A stretch of 64,000 nucleotides of DNA from Latrodectus hesperus (GCA_037975125.1 CM075857.1:41842436-41906435); one strand, 5' to 3'; positions 38,861 to 51,393 are shown, counted from the stretch's first letter. Program-made: numbers and translations. Notes: generated from the sequence alone by a model not told the origin.

Positions 38861-38965
38861 CAAGTCAAATGCCCAACTGCACTGTGCTGCCACCTGTCTT
38901 CTTGGATTATTTAACGTCGATGTCAAAAGTACATTGTGGTCACATTAATGTGACTGAACTGTGTA

Positions 38966-39955
38966 AAAGAATTATTGGAGACAATTCTAGTACTTTGTAA
39001 ATTTAAAATTTCCAACCCTCTTTCCGAGACGATGATGGGAAACCTATGTGATTATTGCATGTGTATAAACAATGTACCGTATCTATTAAATATATGTACA
39101 TACGCAATGGACGCGTTCACGTTGCTATTATTTTAGTTTCATTCGCTGCTCTATGGTCACTTTTTGCCCATGAGGAATAATTTGATAATGATTATTGCAA
39201 CATACCCTCGTTGGTGAAACGAATGACTGAGCAGATTTCACCATTCTACCAAAAAATTATTTGTTACCAATAACGTATTATTTAAAGTACGAAATATTAC
39301 GTTTCCACGAAAGCAATTTTGTGTATCCTCCCTTTTTCTTAGTTGTAAGACCTAATTTCTGATAAACTATCATTGATATTGATGATAAGAAACTATACCA
39401 CTCTAACACACCACAGTTATTGTTTTAAAGTGAAACTACGCAAAAAAATGCAATTTTCACATCCAGATAGTATATTGTCTGAAGGTTCAAGTTATATGAA
39501 ATTAACTTCGAACCCCATACATGAGAAAGTACTTTTTTTTCTTTACCGTTTTTCGGTTTTTCCGCTCTATATTAATTTCTGAACTGAATCAGTTTAGAAA
39601 TGCGTGTACATATCTAGAAATTTACCCAGTCTAGAGTCCCTTCAATGATCATTGTATAGAACGTGTCTATCAGTATGATTTTTCCACGATCACTTTTTTA
39701 ATATATGTGAAAAAAAATAAAATTACAAATATTTATATATTTTCAATATCAATTCAATTTTTCATGCATAAGTTAATTATTTTTAGAAATATATATCTTC
39801 CTTCATCCAGAAAAATAGGATTATATACTGAGATTGAAAAGAGAACTGAGAAAGATCACTCAACATTGTGTAAATTTGGAAGTTATTATACGATTTCTCC
39901 CTCATCTCGCGATAATTATAATTTCAACTTATATTATGTATACAAGAAATTCAAA
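38966..39955. other. A+T-rich non-coding DNA
   Basis: No gene supported. The 83-codon frame at 39707-39958 has no recognisable motif. Confidence 0.45.
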
Positions 39956-39959
39956 TAGT

Positions 39960-40235
39960 TATTTACAATAGAAAGATAAAATCTTTTTTTTCCCCAGAGG
40001 AACTGAAATATTGAAATATGAGGTTTTCGGGCCACTTCCTAGTAAACTTAATCTGTTGTGTTGATTTAGAGTAATTTAAGAATTACTCTAAATCTACGTA
40101 TTTTAGAATAGAATTATTTACTCTACGTCAATTTAAAATAGAACGATAAAATATTTTTTTTTTCTCCAGAGGAACTGAAATATTGAAATATGAGGTTTTC
40201 GGGCCACTTCCAAGTAAACTTAACCTGTTGTGTTG
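39960..40235. repeat. direct repeat of about 100 bp with a hairpin in the spacer
   Basis: Two copies (about 39960-40063 and 40131-40235) share CAGAGGAACTGAAATATTGA, AATATGAGGTTTTCGGGCCA and AACCTGTTGTGTTG, with only a few differences. Between them lies a perfect 14-bp hairpin, GATTTAGAGTAATT / AATTACTCTAAATC (40063-40076 and 40081-40094). This is a local segmental duplication; no TIR or tRNA box was seen. Confidence 0.88.
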
Positions 40236-43200
40236 CATTTTGGACGCTTGTATAGGGTAGATCTTTTGGAAAATATGCCTGTCATAAGTATGCTTTTATG
40301 ATAGTTCTCAATAGGACAGCAATCAAGAATGTTGGCTACCGTTAATATTTGGAAGGAAGACCACTAAATTATTTCATCACTATTTATTACTAATTATTAA
40401 CTCATATCATCTTGTTGAATGAGACCACGAAAAACTGGAATATACATAAGATGACTGGTATATACATTATGAACTTTGATTAGCAAAAAATGATTCAGTT
40501 AATTTTTTGATAATCAAAGATCGGAATTTCTGAAACCATTTTACAAAAGATAGCTGATTCAATCCTGTCTTATTGGGAAACCATATTGCTGAGACGGTCC
40601 ATTCTTAAAAATTATAATCTCTTGTTTCTTTATAATGAATGATAATTATAATATATACTCTAGAAAAGTGGGATTCCCGATTTTTTCCAATACCTATTTA
40701 TGTAGCTCTAATGACATACAGATACAAAAACGGACTGCATTCTAAACTTCCCCCGATGATGTGGTGTGGAGGCCAGGAAAATAAATACAAACTCTTGTCT
40801 CGAACTCATCATCTGATCTTGATTTGAAAGTGTATTGTATTGCTTTAAGATTTTAAATCAGCAGAAAGAGGGAACCAATAATACAAAAATGAAAAAGAAA
40901 AACCAATATAAATAATAAATTGTAATATAAATAACATGTACTTAGGTTTATACTATAAATTGATGATTACAGCCGGAAAAACGCTCGAATCCGCTACACG
41001 ATTTCTTTGCAGTTATAAAATATTAAAAACAGAAAATCGCACCAATTCGTTGACATTATTTATTTAAAGAAAAACTCACGAGACTTTTGAGAAACAGATA
41101 AAACAAGACCTCGTCTTGTCTGTCTGTTAAAACTCTCAATACATTTTATTCTGCAAAAAGATAAAAAATAGAATTCTATATTTTTTGTCCTTATATATAT
41201 ATATTAGGTATATTTTATATGCTAACACATAATTTATCTTTTCTTCATTTAACTGGTTTGAATTCGTAGTCTAAACTAACCCATTGATACTGATTATCAT
41301 AATACTTTTTCTCATGTATATCTGGAATCTGATCTTTGTTATGAATTATTTTTAATTTACTCTAACTTTATAATACTTCTTTTGAAATTTATTTATTTCA
41401 AAAACCACCGAATTTTTGCTAGATTTTATTTGACAGCGGGTTCATCATAAAAATCATTAATAACATAATATTGTGCGAAATGTTTCATCATTTTTGTTAA
41501 TAAAATTGTACTCACCAGTAAATTTACTCAGGAAACTGGAAGTATTCCTCCACCCACGAAAAACAAAAGCGGAAGGGAGACAAATGCTATTCTAAGATGA
41601 TGGAAATTTAACCACCTTTGTAATCAAATCAGTAGGACTTCCACATTTGGCTTAGTCTCATCGTAATTTCAAAATGGCGATTTTAACCAACACATGGACT
41701 TTCTTTTATAAGTCTCAAAATTTTAAGGAAACTTGAACTAATATTTTAAATAGATATTTTTTGTATTGTATTATAATTACAATAAAAATTATTTAAATAT
41801 GCTCAATTTTGGTGAAAACAGTAAAAATAGATTCAACTTTTATTTGCATATTATTTATGTGTATTATATGAAAAAAATAATTAATTCTAGATGAATGTCG
41901 AAGCATTAAATACAACGTTAAAGTGACTTTTTATCTTTAGCCGATCTTCCTACAAAGTTGATTTTTCATTCACAAAGTTGAATTTTCACTTCCCAGCGAA
42001 ATATATATTAAACTGGATTTATAATTTAGGGTTCAATTGACGCACAAGATTTATAAGTCGTCCAGAAAAATAGAGGTTCATATTCTCATTTCTTTGTAAT
42101 TGTTAGTTTTTTTTTAACAATTAATGTATTTTCAAGATAAAAACACTGGTAAAAAAATTTGAAATAATCCCACTTTAAATTTATAAGTATGTTGTATTAT
42201 TATATTACTGATTTGATTCCTGAACATGCTTCATGCTAAATATTTCTCAAAAATAGATGGAAAAAAAATTTGCTAAATTGTTGTATTTTTAACTACGAAA
42301 TTATATAATTATGATAAATTTCAACTTTGAAATATTCCGGAATAAATATTGTATATCAGTTTTACGAGTTATTCTACCTTTAACTTTTTGTCATTTCAAA
42401 AGCTTAGAACATAATTTGAAGATTGGATATATCTGTGTATAATAATTTTTCTAAAATATATGCTTACAATCCAAACACAATATTAAAATATCCTTTGGAT
42501 GAAGCATATATTTGGCGATGAAATTGTGCTTGTTTTACTTTTCTTTTGCAACGCAATCAATATGGGTAACAGTAGATGGTAAAGGAGGTTGCGTAGGCCT
42601 GTAGTGAAGGGAAACACCATTAAAGAATGACAGGCAAAAAATGGCGTCCGTTAGCTTCTTTCAAGGGAAGAGAGAAAAAAAAACACGTTTGCAATTCATG
42701 CTCTGGCACAAGAATCACTCTTATTTATTACACGGAACATGTTGCTTTTGTTTTAAGTTTATGAATTTTCATCTCTTTGTTTTTTCTTCCTGGAAATGTA
42801 GTTTTGGTTTCCGAGAGTCCATTTCCTTTATTCTCCCCTCTGTTCTTTTTTCGTATATTTAAGTAAAAGGGTATTGTGTTACACGGTCAAATTATTGTGT
42901 CCGTCTACCGAGGATTTTTATAATATTTGAGAGAAGTTTCCTTCTATTTTTGACAATGTCTTCGGAAATAGATTTATCAAAATAAAGAGAATCTCATGCG
43001 TTACTCAAATGCATATTGATTTCATGTTGTTTAATAAGAAATTATTTATCTTACTGAGATATTGATGAGCTATCATTTTCTGCTTAAGTGCACTTAAAAT
43101 TTGTAACTAAATATTATGAAACACTGTATGATTTGTTATGAGATAAAATAATTTGTTATATATATATACTAAATGTAATTAGCTAAATGAAAATAACGGA

Positions 43201-45505
43201 AATGAAATTCAGGGGTATATCAGATTTTCTTACAGTTAGGATTCTGTAGTGTATTTTATAGTAATGTTCATTGAAGCAGCCGGAATGTAATAATTATTTT
43301 ATTCAAAAATAGGACGACACACATACATGAATTGACATTATCGAATTGTTCTGTTTGTAAACATTCTTATAGTCTTGAACTCAGAGTGTTCTGCTTACTT
43401 TTGTTTTTAAGAATACTACAGATTCCTATTAATACGAATGAGCTCGAACACTCAGACACTTAAGCATTTAATTAACAAGAAATAAAACTGGTTGCGATCA
43501 AAAGCCAAAGAATAGAAAATGACTAAGTTTTTCATAGACTATAGATTTGCTTAAAAGATTATTTTTGCCCATACTTAAATAATTCCTTTCAGAAAAAAAG
43601 AAGGGTTTACAAATTAATAAAGTATAAGAAGTATTTTCCAAAGGAAATAATATTTCAGAATGCATTCTTAAAATTATCCTCTAGTATGGAATTATCTCTA
43701 ACTGTAACGTCGCGCATTAAATCTTATAGCTATAGATTTAATCATTCATGTTACCCCGTGAAAAAATACGAAAAGAATATTTTTACAAAATCATGCCATT
43801 TCAAATATAAATATTACTTTTTATGTGTAAAAATTAAAAAAAAAAATTCGATGATAGTTAATGATTTACAGATTTAATCTGATTCGAGAAACTGTGCCGA
43901 ATTAAATTCTTATATTCCATCAATAGGGCCATTCAAGGACAGACTTATTATAATTGGAGCCCAGACAAAAACTTCTTTAGGGGTCCCTCTGCTTCACAAT
44001 AACAAACTTTCTATTTTATTTGGTCAAACAATTGTGTTCAAATGACAGCATAAAATAAACCTGCTGTTCGATTTGAGGACCTCTCTGATGTGAAGACCCG
44101 TGGCAACTGCCCAGTATCCCCCTGCCTTAGTCAGGTTCAGGGGCCATTGAAGAAAGAATCTCATTCTCCAATGGCGATAGATTACTAAAACTGGCTCAAT
44201 ATTGTATTTAAGCACATTTTTTTTCAAAATTTATGGCTAGTATACTATTTAATCTTTTTTGTATGTGACTGGATACATTCAATGTTTGATTATTTCATAT
44301 TTTATGTATCTATAAATCTTGTAGATTTAATGTTATACCTTTCTTCGTAAAGAAATTTCAGAATAATGTATGCGTGAGAGAAATGCTCATAAAAATTAAA
44401 ATAATCATAATAAATTCTTATATTTATTTTTACGAGGACGTTTCGAAATATTAATCGATCCGGAGAAATAATCTAAATGTTATCATTCAACTCATTTCAA
44501 AAATTTGTGCACATAAAATCACACAGAAAATAATTCATGAAAATAGAAAGTACACATTGAGACATATTTTTTTAAAAGACTAGCATGTACACAGACAAAT
44601 TCTGATGAATACCCAATTTAATGTGTGTGTGACACGTCTATATTTCCCTGGATAATTATATATCAAGAAAACGCTTGCTATTGAATTAAAATAAAGAAGT
44701 TTTATAAAAATGAATGTTAACATCAACTTGTTTTACTTATCCTTTCCCACCTCTTGTTGACTTGACAATTTGCAACGAGCTGAATAGATCAATCAATAGA
44801 AACAATAATTTTTAAGATTAAACTAATTCATAAAGAAAATCATATTTTAACGTTATTGAAATAAATACTCATGGTTTTTAAATTTATAAATAAAAAATTT
44901 ACTTTGGACAACCATTAATCGAGATAATATGTTAAGTCATTAAATATGAAATGTACTATGCTATTTCTTCAAGCGTTCTTATTTTCAAATCAGACATTTT
45001 ATACTTAATGGCCTAACATAAACAAATAAGAAATGAGGACTCTCTTTTTTCACTCTGAAATCCCTTAATAAAAATATCCCACAGCATATTTTTTCATGAG
45101 AAATTTTTTGTAAGCCAAGACCAAGGTTATAAAGTTACACAAATTTGTGAATTAATTTTACTTAAAATAATTATTCGTAGGAACTTTTCCCGAGGAAATT
45201 TTGTTTATATATTTATTACATAAAATAATATTTTGCACAAAACGAACTTATTCCTTTTCTGCATAAATAAAATATGTTATAAATAAGTTTTGTTCTTTAA
45301 CATTTATGAACACTTTAATTCGTATCCTTGTGTTAAATATAGATGATAAATGACTCTTGCAGCAAAATTATTTTTACCTTAAAATTAACATTTAGATTAT
45401 CTTTAAATTCTAAGTAATACCTCATTAATTATACTTTTTGTGCATTTTCCGTAATGACAAAGATATGTTGTTGTCTTGAGCCAGCTAAACTGGCATTATG
45501 GGGTG
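40236..45505. other. 5.3 kb of A+T-rich DNA without a supported gene
   Basis: The piece at 40745-40785 (GATGATGTGGTGTGGAGGCC) weakly resembles the body of retroposon family C. The patch 42560-42670 is somewhat G+C-richer and reads AAAAAATGGCGTCCG. The patch 43925-44170 (minus-frame NLTKAGGYWAVATGLHIREV) is also G+C-richer. None could be assigned. Confidence 0.45.
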
Positions 45506-45510
45506 CGCTG

Positions 45511-45675
<165 letters not shown>

Positions 45676-45833
45676 CTTTTCCAACGACAAAGATAAGTTA
45701 AATCTACTTTTCGAAATAAAATACTATGTATAATTTATCCATATTAATAAATATTTGCCTATTTTGTGCAACATTGGACTGATAAATCTAGAAAAGTAAC
45801 ATACTTGTACGATATATATAATAAATCATGCAT

Positions 45834-46681
45834 TAGTGTTTCCCACCGTGGGACCCACGCCCTACAGAAGGGCAATTTGATTTAATAATCAAATAGGGGG
45901 GAGGAGTAATTCGAAAATGGACTTAACACGAGTTTAACCCTTTTGCTCTGGACCATTTAAATGCAATTCTAGATTTCGGTGCCAAAACTGAAAGAAAAAA
46001 ACAAATTTTTAAATAATTGCGGCCAGTAAACATAAATTCGTTTGATGAGATCAAAAATCGACTCGATTTTTGACGTCGTCAAGTTACCCTCCCTGAAGGC
46101 AGGCTCCGCATGGACCCCTAGACGCTTTGAAATCTAGCTAAACAATGCAGCTGCTCGCATCTGAATGACCGGTATACTTCTGTAGTTCAGCATTCGCCTC
46201 TGAAGGGTCCGTCGCAACTTCTGTAGTACAACAGCATTCAGTTGGTGTTCATTTGAAATAGGAGTCCGTAAATATTTAGCTGAATGAGAATTTAGAGCTC
46301 TGTAAATGATTTACTGGTAAAAAAGAAATTATCTGGATATAACACAACGGGGAGACTTGAGACTGAAGCTAACCAAATTGGAACCTAACATAAAATCTCT
46401 ATGCAGAAAGCGTCAGTAAGGATCTCCTTACTAAATTAAAATATTATAGAAAAATCTTTATTAAAGTTATTTCGAATTTGAATTTTTTCCATTATATGTT
46501 TTGAAAATTCATTTACTGGGTTTCGTTAATAATTTCCTCCTAAAACCTATTATTTACGCTTCTTAAGTGAACAATTCAATTTTTTAGTATTAAAAATTAT
46601 GTATATCATACACAGAGAGGCATAAGAATTTAAAAAAAGGCTTAGGTGAGGCATGGCATAAAAAAAGATTGGGAAACACTG
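45834..46681. mobile_element. hAT-like non-autonomous relic
   Basis: The left end reads TAGTGTTTCCCACCGTGGG and the right end, reverse-complemented, reads CAGTGTTTCCCAATC. The shared AGTGTTTCCCA is the classic terminus of animal hAT elements. The interior is less A+T-rich than its surroundings (45840-46260) and contains two copies of an ACTTCTGTAGT..CAGCATTC stretch near 46170-46240. No transposase reads through. An 8-bp target duplication is not visible, so one end may have been altered. Confidence 0.65.
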
Positions 46682-47385
46682 CTCTATTAGCTTGAAATTA
46701 CGACGCCACTCTTACAAGATAACACTTCATGAGAAGTCAAATTTTACTGCTTAATGAAGTTGAAATGTAAGTATCTTTTGTTTCTCAACCAATTGAAAAC
46801 ATACATAAGCAGACATTCTTGGGAACAATCTGTCTATAGATTGTTAATCTTTAGACAGATTGATAATCTTGTTATCTTGTTAATAGATTGATAATCTAAT
46901 TGATAGATTGATAACCTTGGGAACAATCTGTCTATTCAAAGACATCAGCAAATTCTGGGAAAAACGTGGAGAAATAAAGGATCAGATAATCGTGCCATTA
47001 AGAGCATCAAGAACATTAATGCCTATTCTTAATCTGTTCTCAATATGCAGTAATCTAACATGTGGAACAGACGATATAAAATTATATTTGTATCATCATT
47101 AGTAGCCATTTCAGAGAATCGTAAATACAGTTTTCATGCCCAAGAAAAATATTTCTATTTATTATCATGATATTTAAGAGTCGTTATAATATTCGAAGCG
47201 ATAATAATGGAATCTGTTATAATGGAAAATATCTGTAAAATGTTTTATTCACATTGATGTCTTTAAATGCCTCCTGTTAAATACATAAACACAAAGGAAA
47301 TAAATTTCATAATAATTGATAATATTTGAGAAAAAATTAACATAAATATCCCACATTATATGAATGATATATTCAAGTTAATAAC
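46682..47385. other. A+T-rich DNA with a local repeat cluster
   Basis: At 46820-46839 and 46916-46935 the same 20-bp stretch (GGGAACAATCTGTCTAT core) occurs 96 bp apart. Between and around the copies are several AGATTGATAATCT-like units. This looks like local slippage or duplication. No gene seen. Confidence 0.6.
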
Positions 47386-48732
47386 TACACTCGTATCCAT
47401 AAATTATGGATAATGCAAGTTTAAGCAAAGAAAGAGACAGAAGCAAAACGAGTGTGACGTATTTGTAAAGTCTATTTATTAAACAAAAGGTAAAGAGAAA
47501 AAAAAATTAAAAAAAAGCTATATGTTTGACATATTAATAAAAATTGCGATTTTTACTCCCTGCAGCAAATTTCAAAAAAGAACCTATTTACAAAAACCAG
47601 TATAACATGATTGGTATGATGGTTAATACATAGAGTATGCCCCCAGACAATGCAATACAGGCCGTACAACGCCTAGGCATGCTGAGTATCAAATTATCGA
47701 TCTGACCTTGGGGAATATTACACCACTCATCAAGCAATGCTTTCCGAAGTTCCGGTAGACATGTGGGTGGGGGTTGACGGGCGTCGTCGGCCAAGCATGT
47801 CCCACACATATTCTATTGGATTCAAGTTCGGTGAGTATGCTGGCCAGTCCATAATGGTGATATCCTCCGATTGAAGAAATACGTCTACAATGTTTGCACG
47901 GTGAGGACGGGCATTCTTATCCATAAACGGAAATTCTGCACCCATGGCGCACCGAAACAAACGTACATGTTGTTCCAGAATAACATCCCGATAGATGTGG
48001 CCGGTCATGGTTACATTCTGAACATGCAGGTTAGTTCTGGAACCCAGAATAATTCCTCCCCAAACGAGCAATCCTGCACCACCGTAACGGTGTCGTTCAA
48101 TGGTGTTCTCTTGGTGGTAGCGGGTACCTGGCCCTCTCCATATGAAAGTCCGGCCAGAATCAAACTGAAAACTAAGCTTGGGATTCGTCGGAAAACATCA
48201 GACAAGACCACTATTGGGGTGTACACAATGCATGCTCTCTACTCCAGGCTAACCGCAGGCGACAGTGAGTTGCGGTAAGTGGAACACATCTGACAGGCCT
48301 ACGAGCATATAGACCAATGTGACCTAAGCGTCTGTTCACGGCGTGCCTTGAAATTGTCGTACCGGTAGCTGAAGAGAGCTGAAGAAACAGGTCTGATGCT
48401 GTGTTTCGTCTGTTTCTTTTGGCAGTAACTGCCAAATATCGCTCCTCTATCGGCGTTGTAACTCGGGGGTGACCTGCGCTGTAACGTCTACTTATATTAC
48501 CATCATCTTGGAACCGTTGCCAAAGCCTGGAGATGACACACTGGGCGATTCCAAGTTTCTCGGATACTTCCAGCTGGGTATGTCCACATTCCTAACGGCC
48601 GATAATTCTACCACGTAAAACATTATCCAAATGCTTCCTTTGTGCCATAACTATGTGGTTATTGCACTGAAAGGCTTTTAATTCAATTTCTGTGCGATTC
48701 TGAAATATCCTTAATTTATGGACATGTATGTA
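47386..48732 (-). mobile_element. Tc1-type element with decayed TIRs, nearly full length
   Basis: The proposed ends are TA at 47386-47387 and 48731-48732. The inverted termini share TCCATAAATTA(T/A)GGATA about 8 bases in from each end (near 47396-47413 and 48707-48723), with mismatches in the first bases. The 1.34-kb length and the minus-strand transposase relic fit a Tc1 element. The precise end is inferred, since the outermost bases are poorly conserved. Confidence 0.75.
47588..48648 (-). pseudogene. Tc1-type transposase with stop, frameshifts and a lost catalytic Asp
   Basis: The reading starts at the ATG at 48648-48646 (MAQRKHLDNVLRGRIIGR) and meets a TAG at 48594-48592. It then continues with QLEVSEKLGIAQCVISRLWQ and SRRYSAGHPRVTTP, then NRRLGHIGLYARRPVRC and LRLAWSREHAL, where it stops near 48211. 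The first Asp block (LMFSDES) is visible in a shifted frame near 48200. A new frame (48071-47730) carries WGGIILGSRTNLHVQ, FPFMDKNARPHRAN and AYSPNLNPIEYVWDMLGRR. A further shift gives the carboxy end, QPPPTCLPELRKALLDEW to LSMPRRCTACIALSGG. The second catalytic Asp (family DDNARPH) is Lys here (codon at 47918-47916), while the Glu in NPIE is kept. Domain order and length match full-length Tc1 transposases of about 340 residues, but the copy is dead. Confidence 0.9.
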
Positions 48733-49415
48733 GATTAACTAAATCAACACATAAATAGAATATCATTCTTATGACATGAATGGTATTTTTGAGTTAAATT
48801 TTTCATTGCATCAAGCTTATAATTTTGATTTCACTTAATTTTGATGAAGTTATTTAATGTTAAAAACTTTAAATTGCTTCTAAGTAAATTTTCTTAAGGT
48901 TTTTAATAAAGTTTTATTGAGTTTATGTTCATTCCATGTTGATTGAAGTTTTCCTTGAGTTCGCAGGTTATATTATGCAAATGATTATCCATAAAAATAC
49001 CTTGAATCAGGATATTCCATAATTTTCAATTAAATATAGACCCACTGAGTGTTATAAATATTCCGCAATTCTTCGCGTGTGTGGAATGCTGTGAGATTCC
49101 TTCTCAATTTTCATTGGGGTATTCGTATATAAATGATTATCATTTATGAACGCCACCATATAATTGATGCATTCTGTGCTTGCGAATAGCTCTTTTTCAG
49201 ACTGTCGCAGTGTTATATCATTTTCTTCTTGCTGTACATTTGAATGTTATTTTTCATTTCAACTCATTATTTCTGAAGCACTTAATTATTTGATTCTTCT
49301 TACGCACAAATTACATCTGAGTCTATATTCAGATAGTCATGAAAATAAATTTTTCTTTGTCGAAGTTCATAGACTAGTAACTTATTTTCAAACAAGTTGT
49401 CTGGTTGTTGTAGTT
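48733..49415. other. A+T-rich non-coding DNA
   Basis: No gene supported. The 111-codon frame at 49164-49499 runs into the retroposon that follows and shows no motif. Confidence 0.45.
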
Positions 49416-49429
49416 GCACCAGCATGCTT

Positions 49430-49745
49430 TCATGCACCCAGCCCTGAGCTCCAGTGGCTAGTAGCACCACGCCACTTCCCGTTTAGATCAGCAAAGTGAA
49501 GCATCATTTCGGCGGGCAGTGGTTGGGTGACCATGCTGTACTCTCCTTCACTGGGTTGCTTCAGCTCCGTGAGTTGGGAATGTGTCCACGTTAATATGTC
49601 CTTCCGCTGGTTTGGATGTGAAGAGGAGGGTGCCAGCTCAAGTGTGACCTCAAAATTACGAGGCACTTGGTGATGGGCGAGTATTCCAAACCCGTTAACC
49701 TAAATGTGCACTCCGGGGTTCACTTGCACCTCTATGTATGTATGT
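49430..49745 (+). mobile_element. family C retroposon, longest copy here
   Basis: The 3' part from 49529 matches the copy at 52186-52418: TGTACTCTCCTTCACTGGGT, GCTTCAGCTCCGTGAGTTGG, GTCCTTCCGCTGG and GGCGAGTATTCCAAACCCGT, ending GCACCTCTATGTATGTATGT. Upstream, 49430-49528 (CAGTGGCTAGTAGCACCACG, GTGAAGCATCATTTCGGCGG) is also G+C-rich and probably belongs to the same element, so this copy is less 5'-truncated. The minus-strand frame across it (78 codons) is not supported as a gene. It abuts a family D SINE. Confidence 0.75.
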
Positions 49746-49995
49746 ACCCAGACTTGATACCAGTTATATAGAAGTAGCCGGTTGGAGTCTTCGTGGTTTT
49801 GAAGCAGGGACTAACCAGAAGACTCCCAATACTTGGCCTGCCACCCCCAGAGGTATCATTTCACTTGGAGGACATTGCGACATTTAACGTGCCCCAGTCA
49901 CCTTTAGCGAAGGCGTCGGATCTTCGGTTAAACCGGGACTCGAATTCACTACCTTCCAATAATAAGAACGATGCCTTAACCAACCAGGTCGGCCC
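49746..49995 (-). mobile_element. tRNA-derived SINE, family D, minus orientation
   Basis: Read on the minus strand it begins GGGCCGACCTGGTTGGTTAA and has the B box GTGAATTCGAGTCCCGG. It continues with GATCCGACGCCTTCGC, TGACTGGGGCACGTTAAATG, ATGATACCTCTGGGGGTGGC and GTCCCTGCTTCAAAACC. The order matches the plus-strand copy at 31.4 kb. It lies directly next to the tail of the family C retroposon. Confidence 0.82.
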
Positions 49996-51060
49996 TTCCT
50001 AAAATTTGTGAAATCTGGAAAAGTTAATACATTGAAAAATGTATTTCGATATGTTTGGAATCTTGAGCATTCAATAATCGTAACTAATTTTTGATTATGA
50101 GCTATTTAATGGCTCATTAGCGTGGCACATATCACATATAATGTCGAAAAGCGCTTCATAATTTAATTTAATTTATTATATATTTTGCTTTTTGATAAAT
50201 GCAAATTTTATGCATTTATTAAAAATCGAAAAGTATTCTTTTTATTAAAAATAAGATACAATGTAATATGTATAAATTTCAACAATTAAAAACTGCTTTC
50301 GATGTATTGCGTGTTTATTAAAAATATATGTGAATTAGTATCCATGAGAGTGGTATAATTTTATATTAAAGAAAAATATAAATTATTGCTATAGCTAAAA
50401 ATCATATTAGAACAGCATAGTTAACAACTTGAAATTTTTAAAAATCATTAAATAACTATGCCATATTTATTAAATAAAAAACCGCGGATATTTACTATGT
50501 ATAAAATATACAATAATTAATGGTAGAAATTATCAATCAATTTATTTTATTATTTAATTCAATAGACGTAAATTTGGATCAGAAATGGTACTCATTTCTT
50601 AATCTCCTAAGCATTTCGACGTATGAAGTTTACAGAATTTAAAAATCTTTGCAAAATACCAAATACATCATATATATTTTTGATCCAGAAGAGGTAGATG
50701 ACTGTATTCACTGCTGAAGTCATAATTTTAAGATTATGCGACTCTAATCGTGATCTCACTGTTACTCAATTCATGTGTTATCATTCTCAAATAATCTTCG
50801 ATCATACGCAACTGCCACATACATTTAATGCTCCTGTAAGAATCAACTCATTCCACAGCATGTATGTACAGATTCACCTATAATTTTTTGTGGATGTATT
50901 TTAAACAACCTATTTGTGTACACTCTGATCAATTTAAGAGTGCTCATTAGTTCTGCTACATGTTTTTCAGTACAGATGCCTGAAGGCAAATCTTCAAGTT
51001 TTTATACACTTAGATTAGCCACTATATTCCTTAAAATCTTTTACGTTTTTCTGAGGGAGA
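49996..51060. other. A+T-rich non-coding DNA
   Basis: No gene or element end recognised. Confidence 0.5.
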
Positions 51061-51229
51061 TTGGTTTGGTTTTTTGTAGCTGAATGGTCATTTTTTGTGC
51101 ACGAGTGGTACTTATACCGGGACCTCTATGATTTAAAAAGGATTCCGAACCACTACAAACATCCGCACAAGGTGGGATTCGAATGAGTGATCTGTTGAAT
51201 CGAAGGCAAGAGCGCTAACCATTCGGCTT
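51061..51229 (-). mobile_element. decayed tRNA-derived SINE, family A, minus orientation
   Basis: The order of family A is kept: TTGGTTTGGTTTTTTGTAGC, TGAATGGTCATTTTTTGTGC, CCGGGACCTCTATGATTTAA, GAACCACTACAAACATCC, GGTGGGATTCGAATGAGTGA (B box) and GAGCGCTAACCATTCGGCTT (A box). It has more substitutions than the copy at 52.7 kb. Confidence 0.8.
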
Positions 51230-51267
51230 ATTAGAGAAGATATTTATAACTTCACAATAATTTTCTG

Positions 51268-51393
51268 CTCATGAAGGCTAACTAGAATGGAAACTACAGT
51301 TTAAGGGGATTTTGAAAGATAACAAATATACGTACCCGAGATGGGATCAGCACAAACAGTTGAACAGAAAGTTAGGGCGTTAAACATTCGGAA
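51268..51393 (-). mobile_element. second, strongly decayed family A SINE piece
   Basis: Fragments in family A order are readable: GCTCATGAAGGCTAACTAGA, AAACTACAGTTTAAGGGGAT, ACCCGAGATGGGATCAGCAC, GTTGAACAGAAAG and GGGCGTTAAACATTCGG. The 113-codon plus frame starting at 51341 lies partly in this relic and is not a gene. Confidence 0.55.

Larger units (their letters stand above)
38032..38965 (-). mobile_element. Tc1-type element, internally deleted, TA flanks
   Basis: The element runs 38034-38963 with TA on both sides. The inverted ends read CACAGTCCAGTCACATTAAT (left) and CACAGTTCAGTCACATTAAT (right, reverse complement), continuing GTGA(G/C)CAC. At 930 bp it is shorter than typical Tc1 elements of 1.3-1.7 kb. 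Just inside the left terminus the transposase 3' third is missing, and the junction carries about 50 bp that match the 3' tail of retroposon family C. Confidence 0.88.

Noticed and set aside
40063..40094. Hairpin as a transcription terminator
   Set aside because: Eukaryotic context with no adjacent gene; better explained as part of a local duplication.
47871..48278. 135-codon plus-strand ORF
   Set aside because: It is antisense to the Tc1 transposase relic, whose motifs are on the minus strand.
49430..49666. Minus-strand 78-codon ORF with HPNQRKDILTWTHSQLTEL, similar to a frame at 52175-52363
   Set aside because: The similarity is due to both lying in family C retroposon copies; frames are not kept open between copies.
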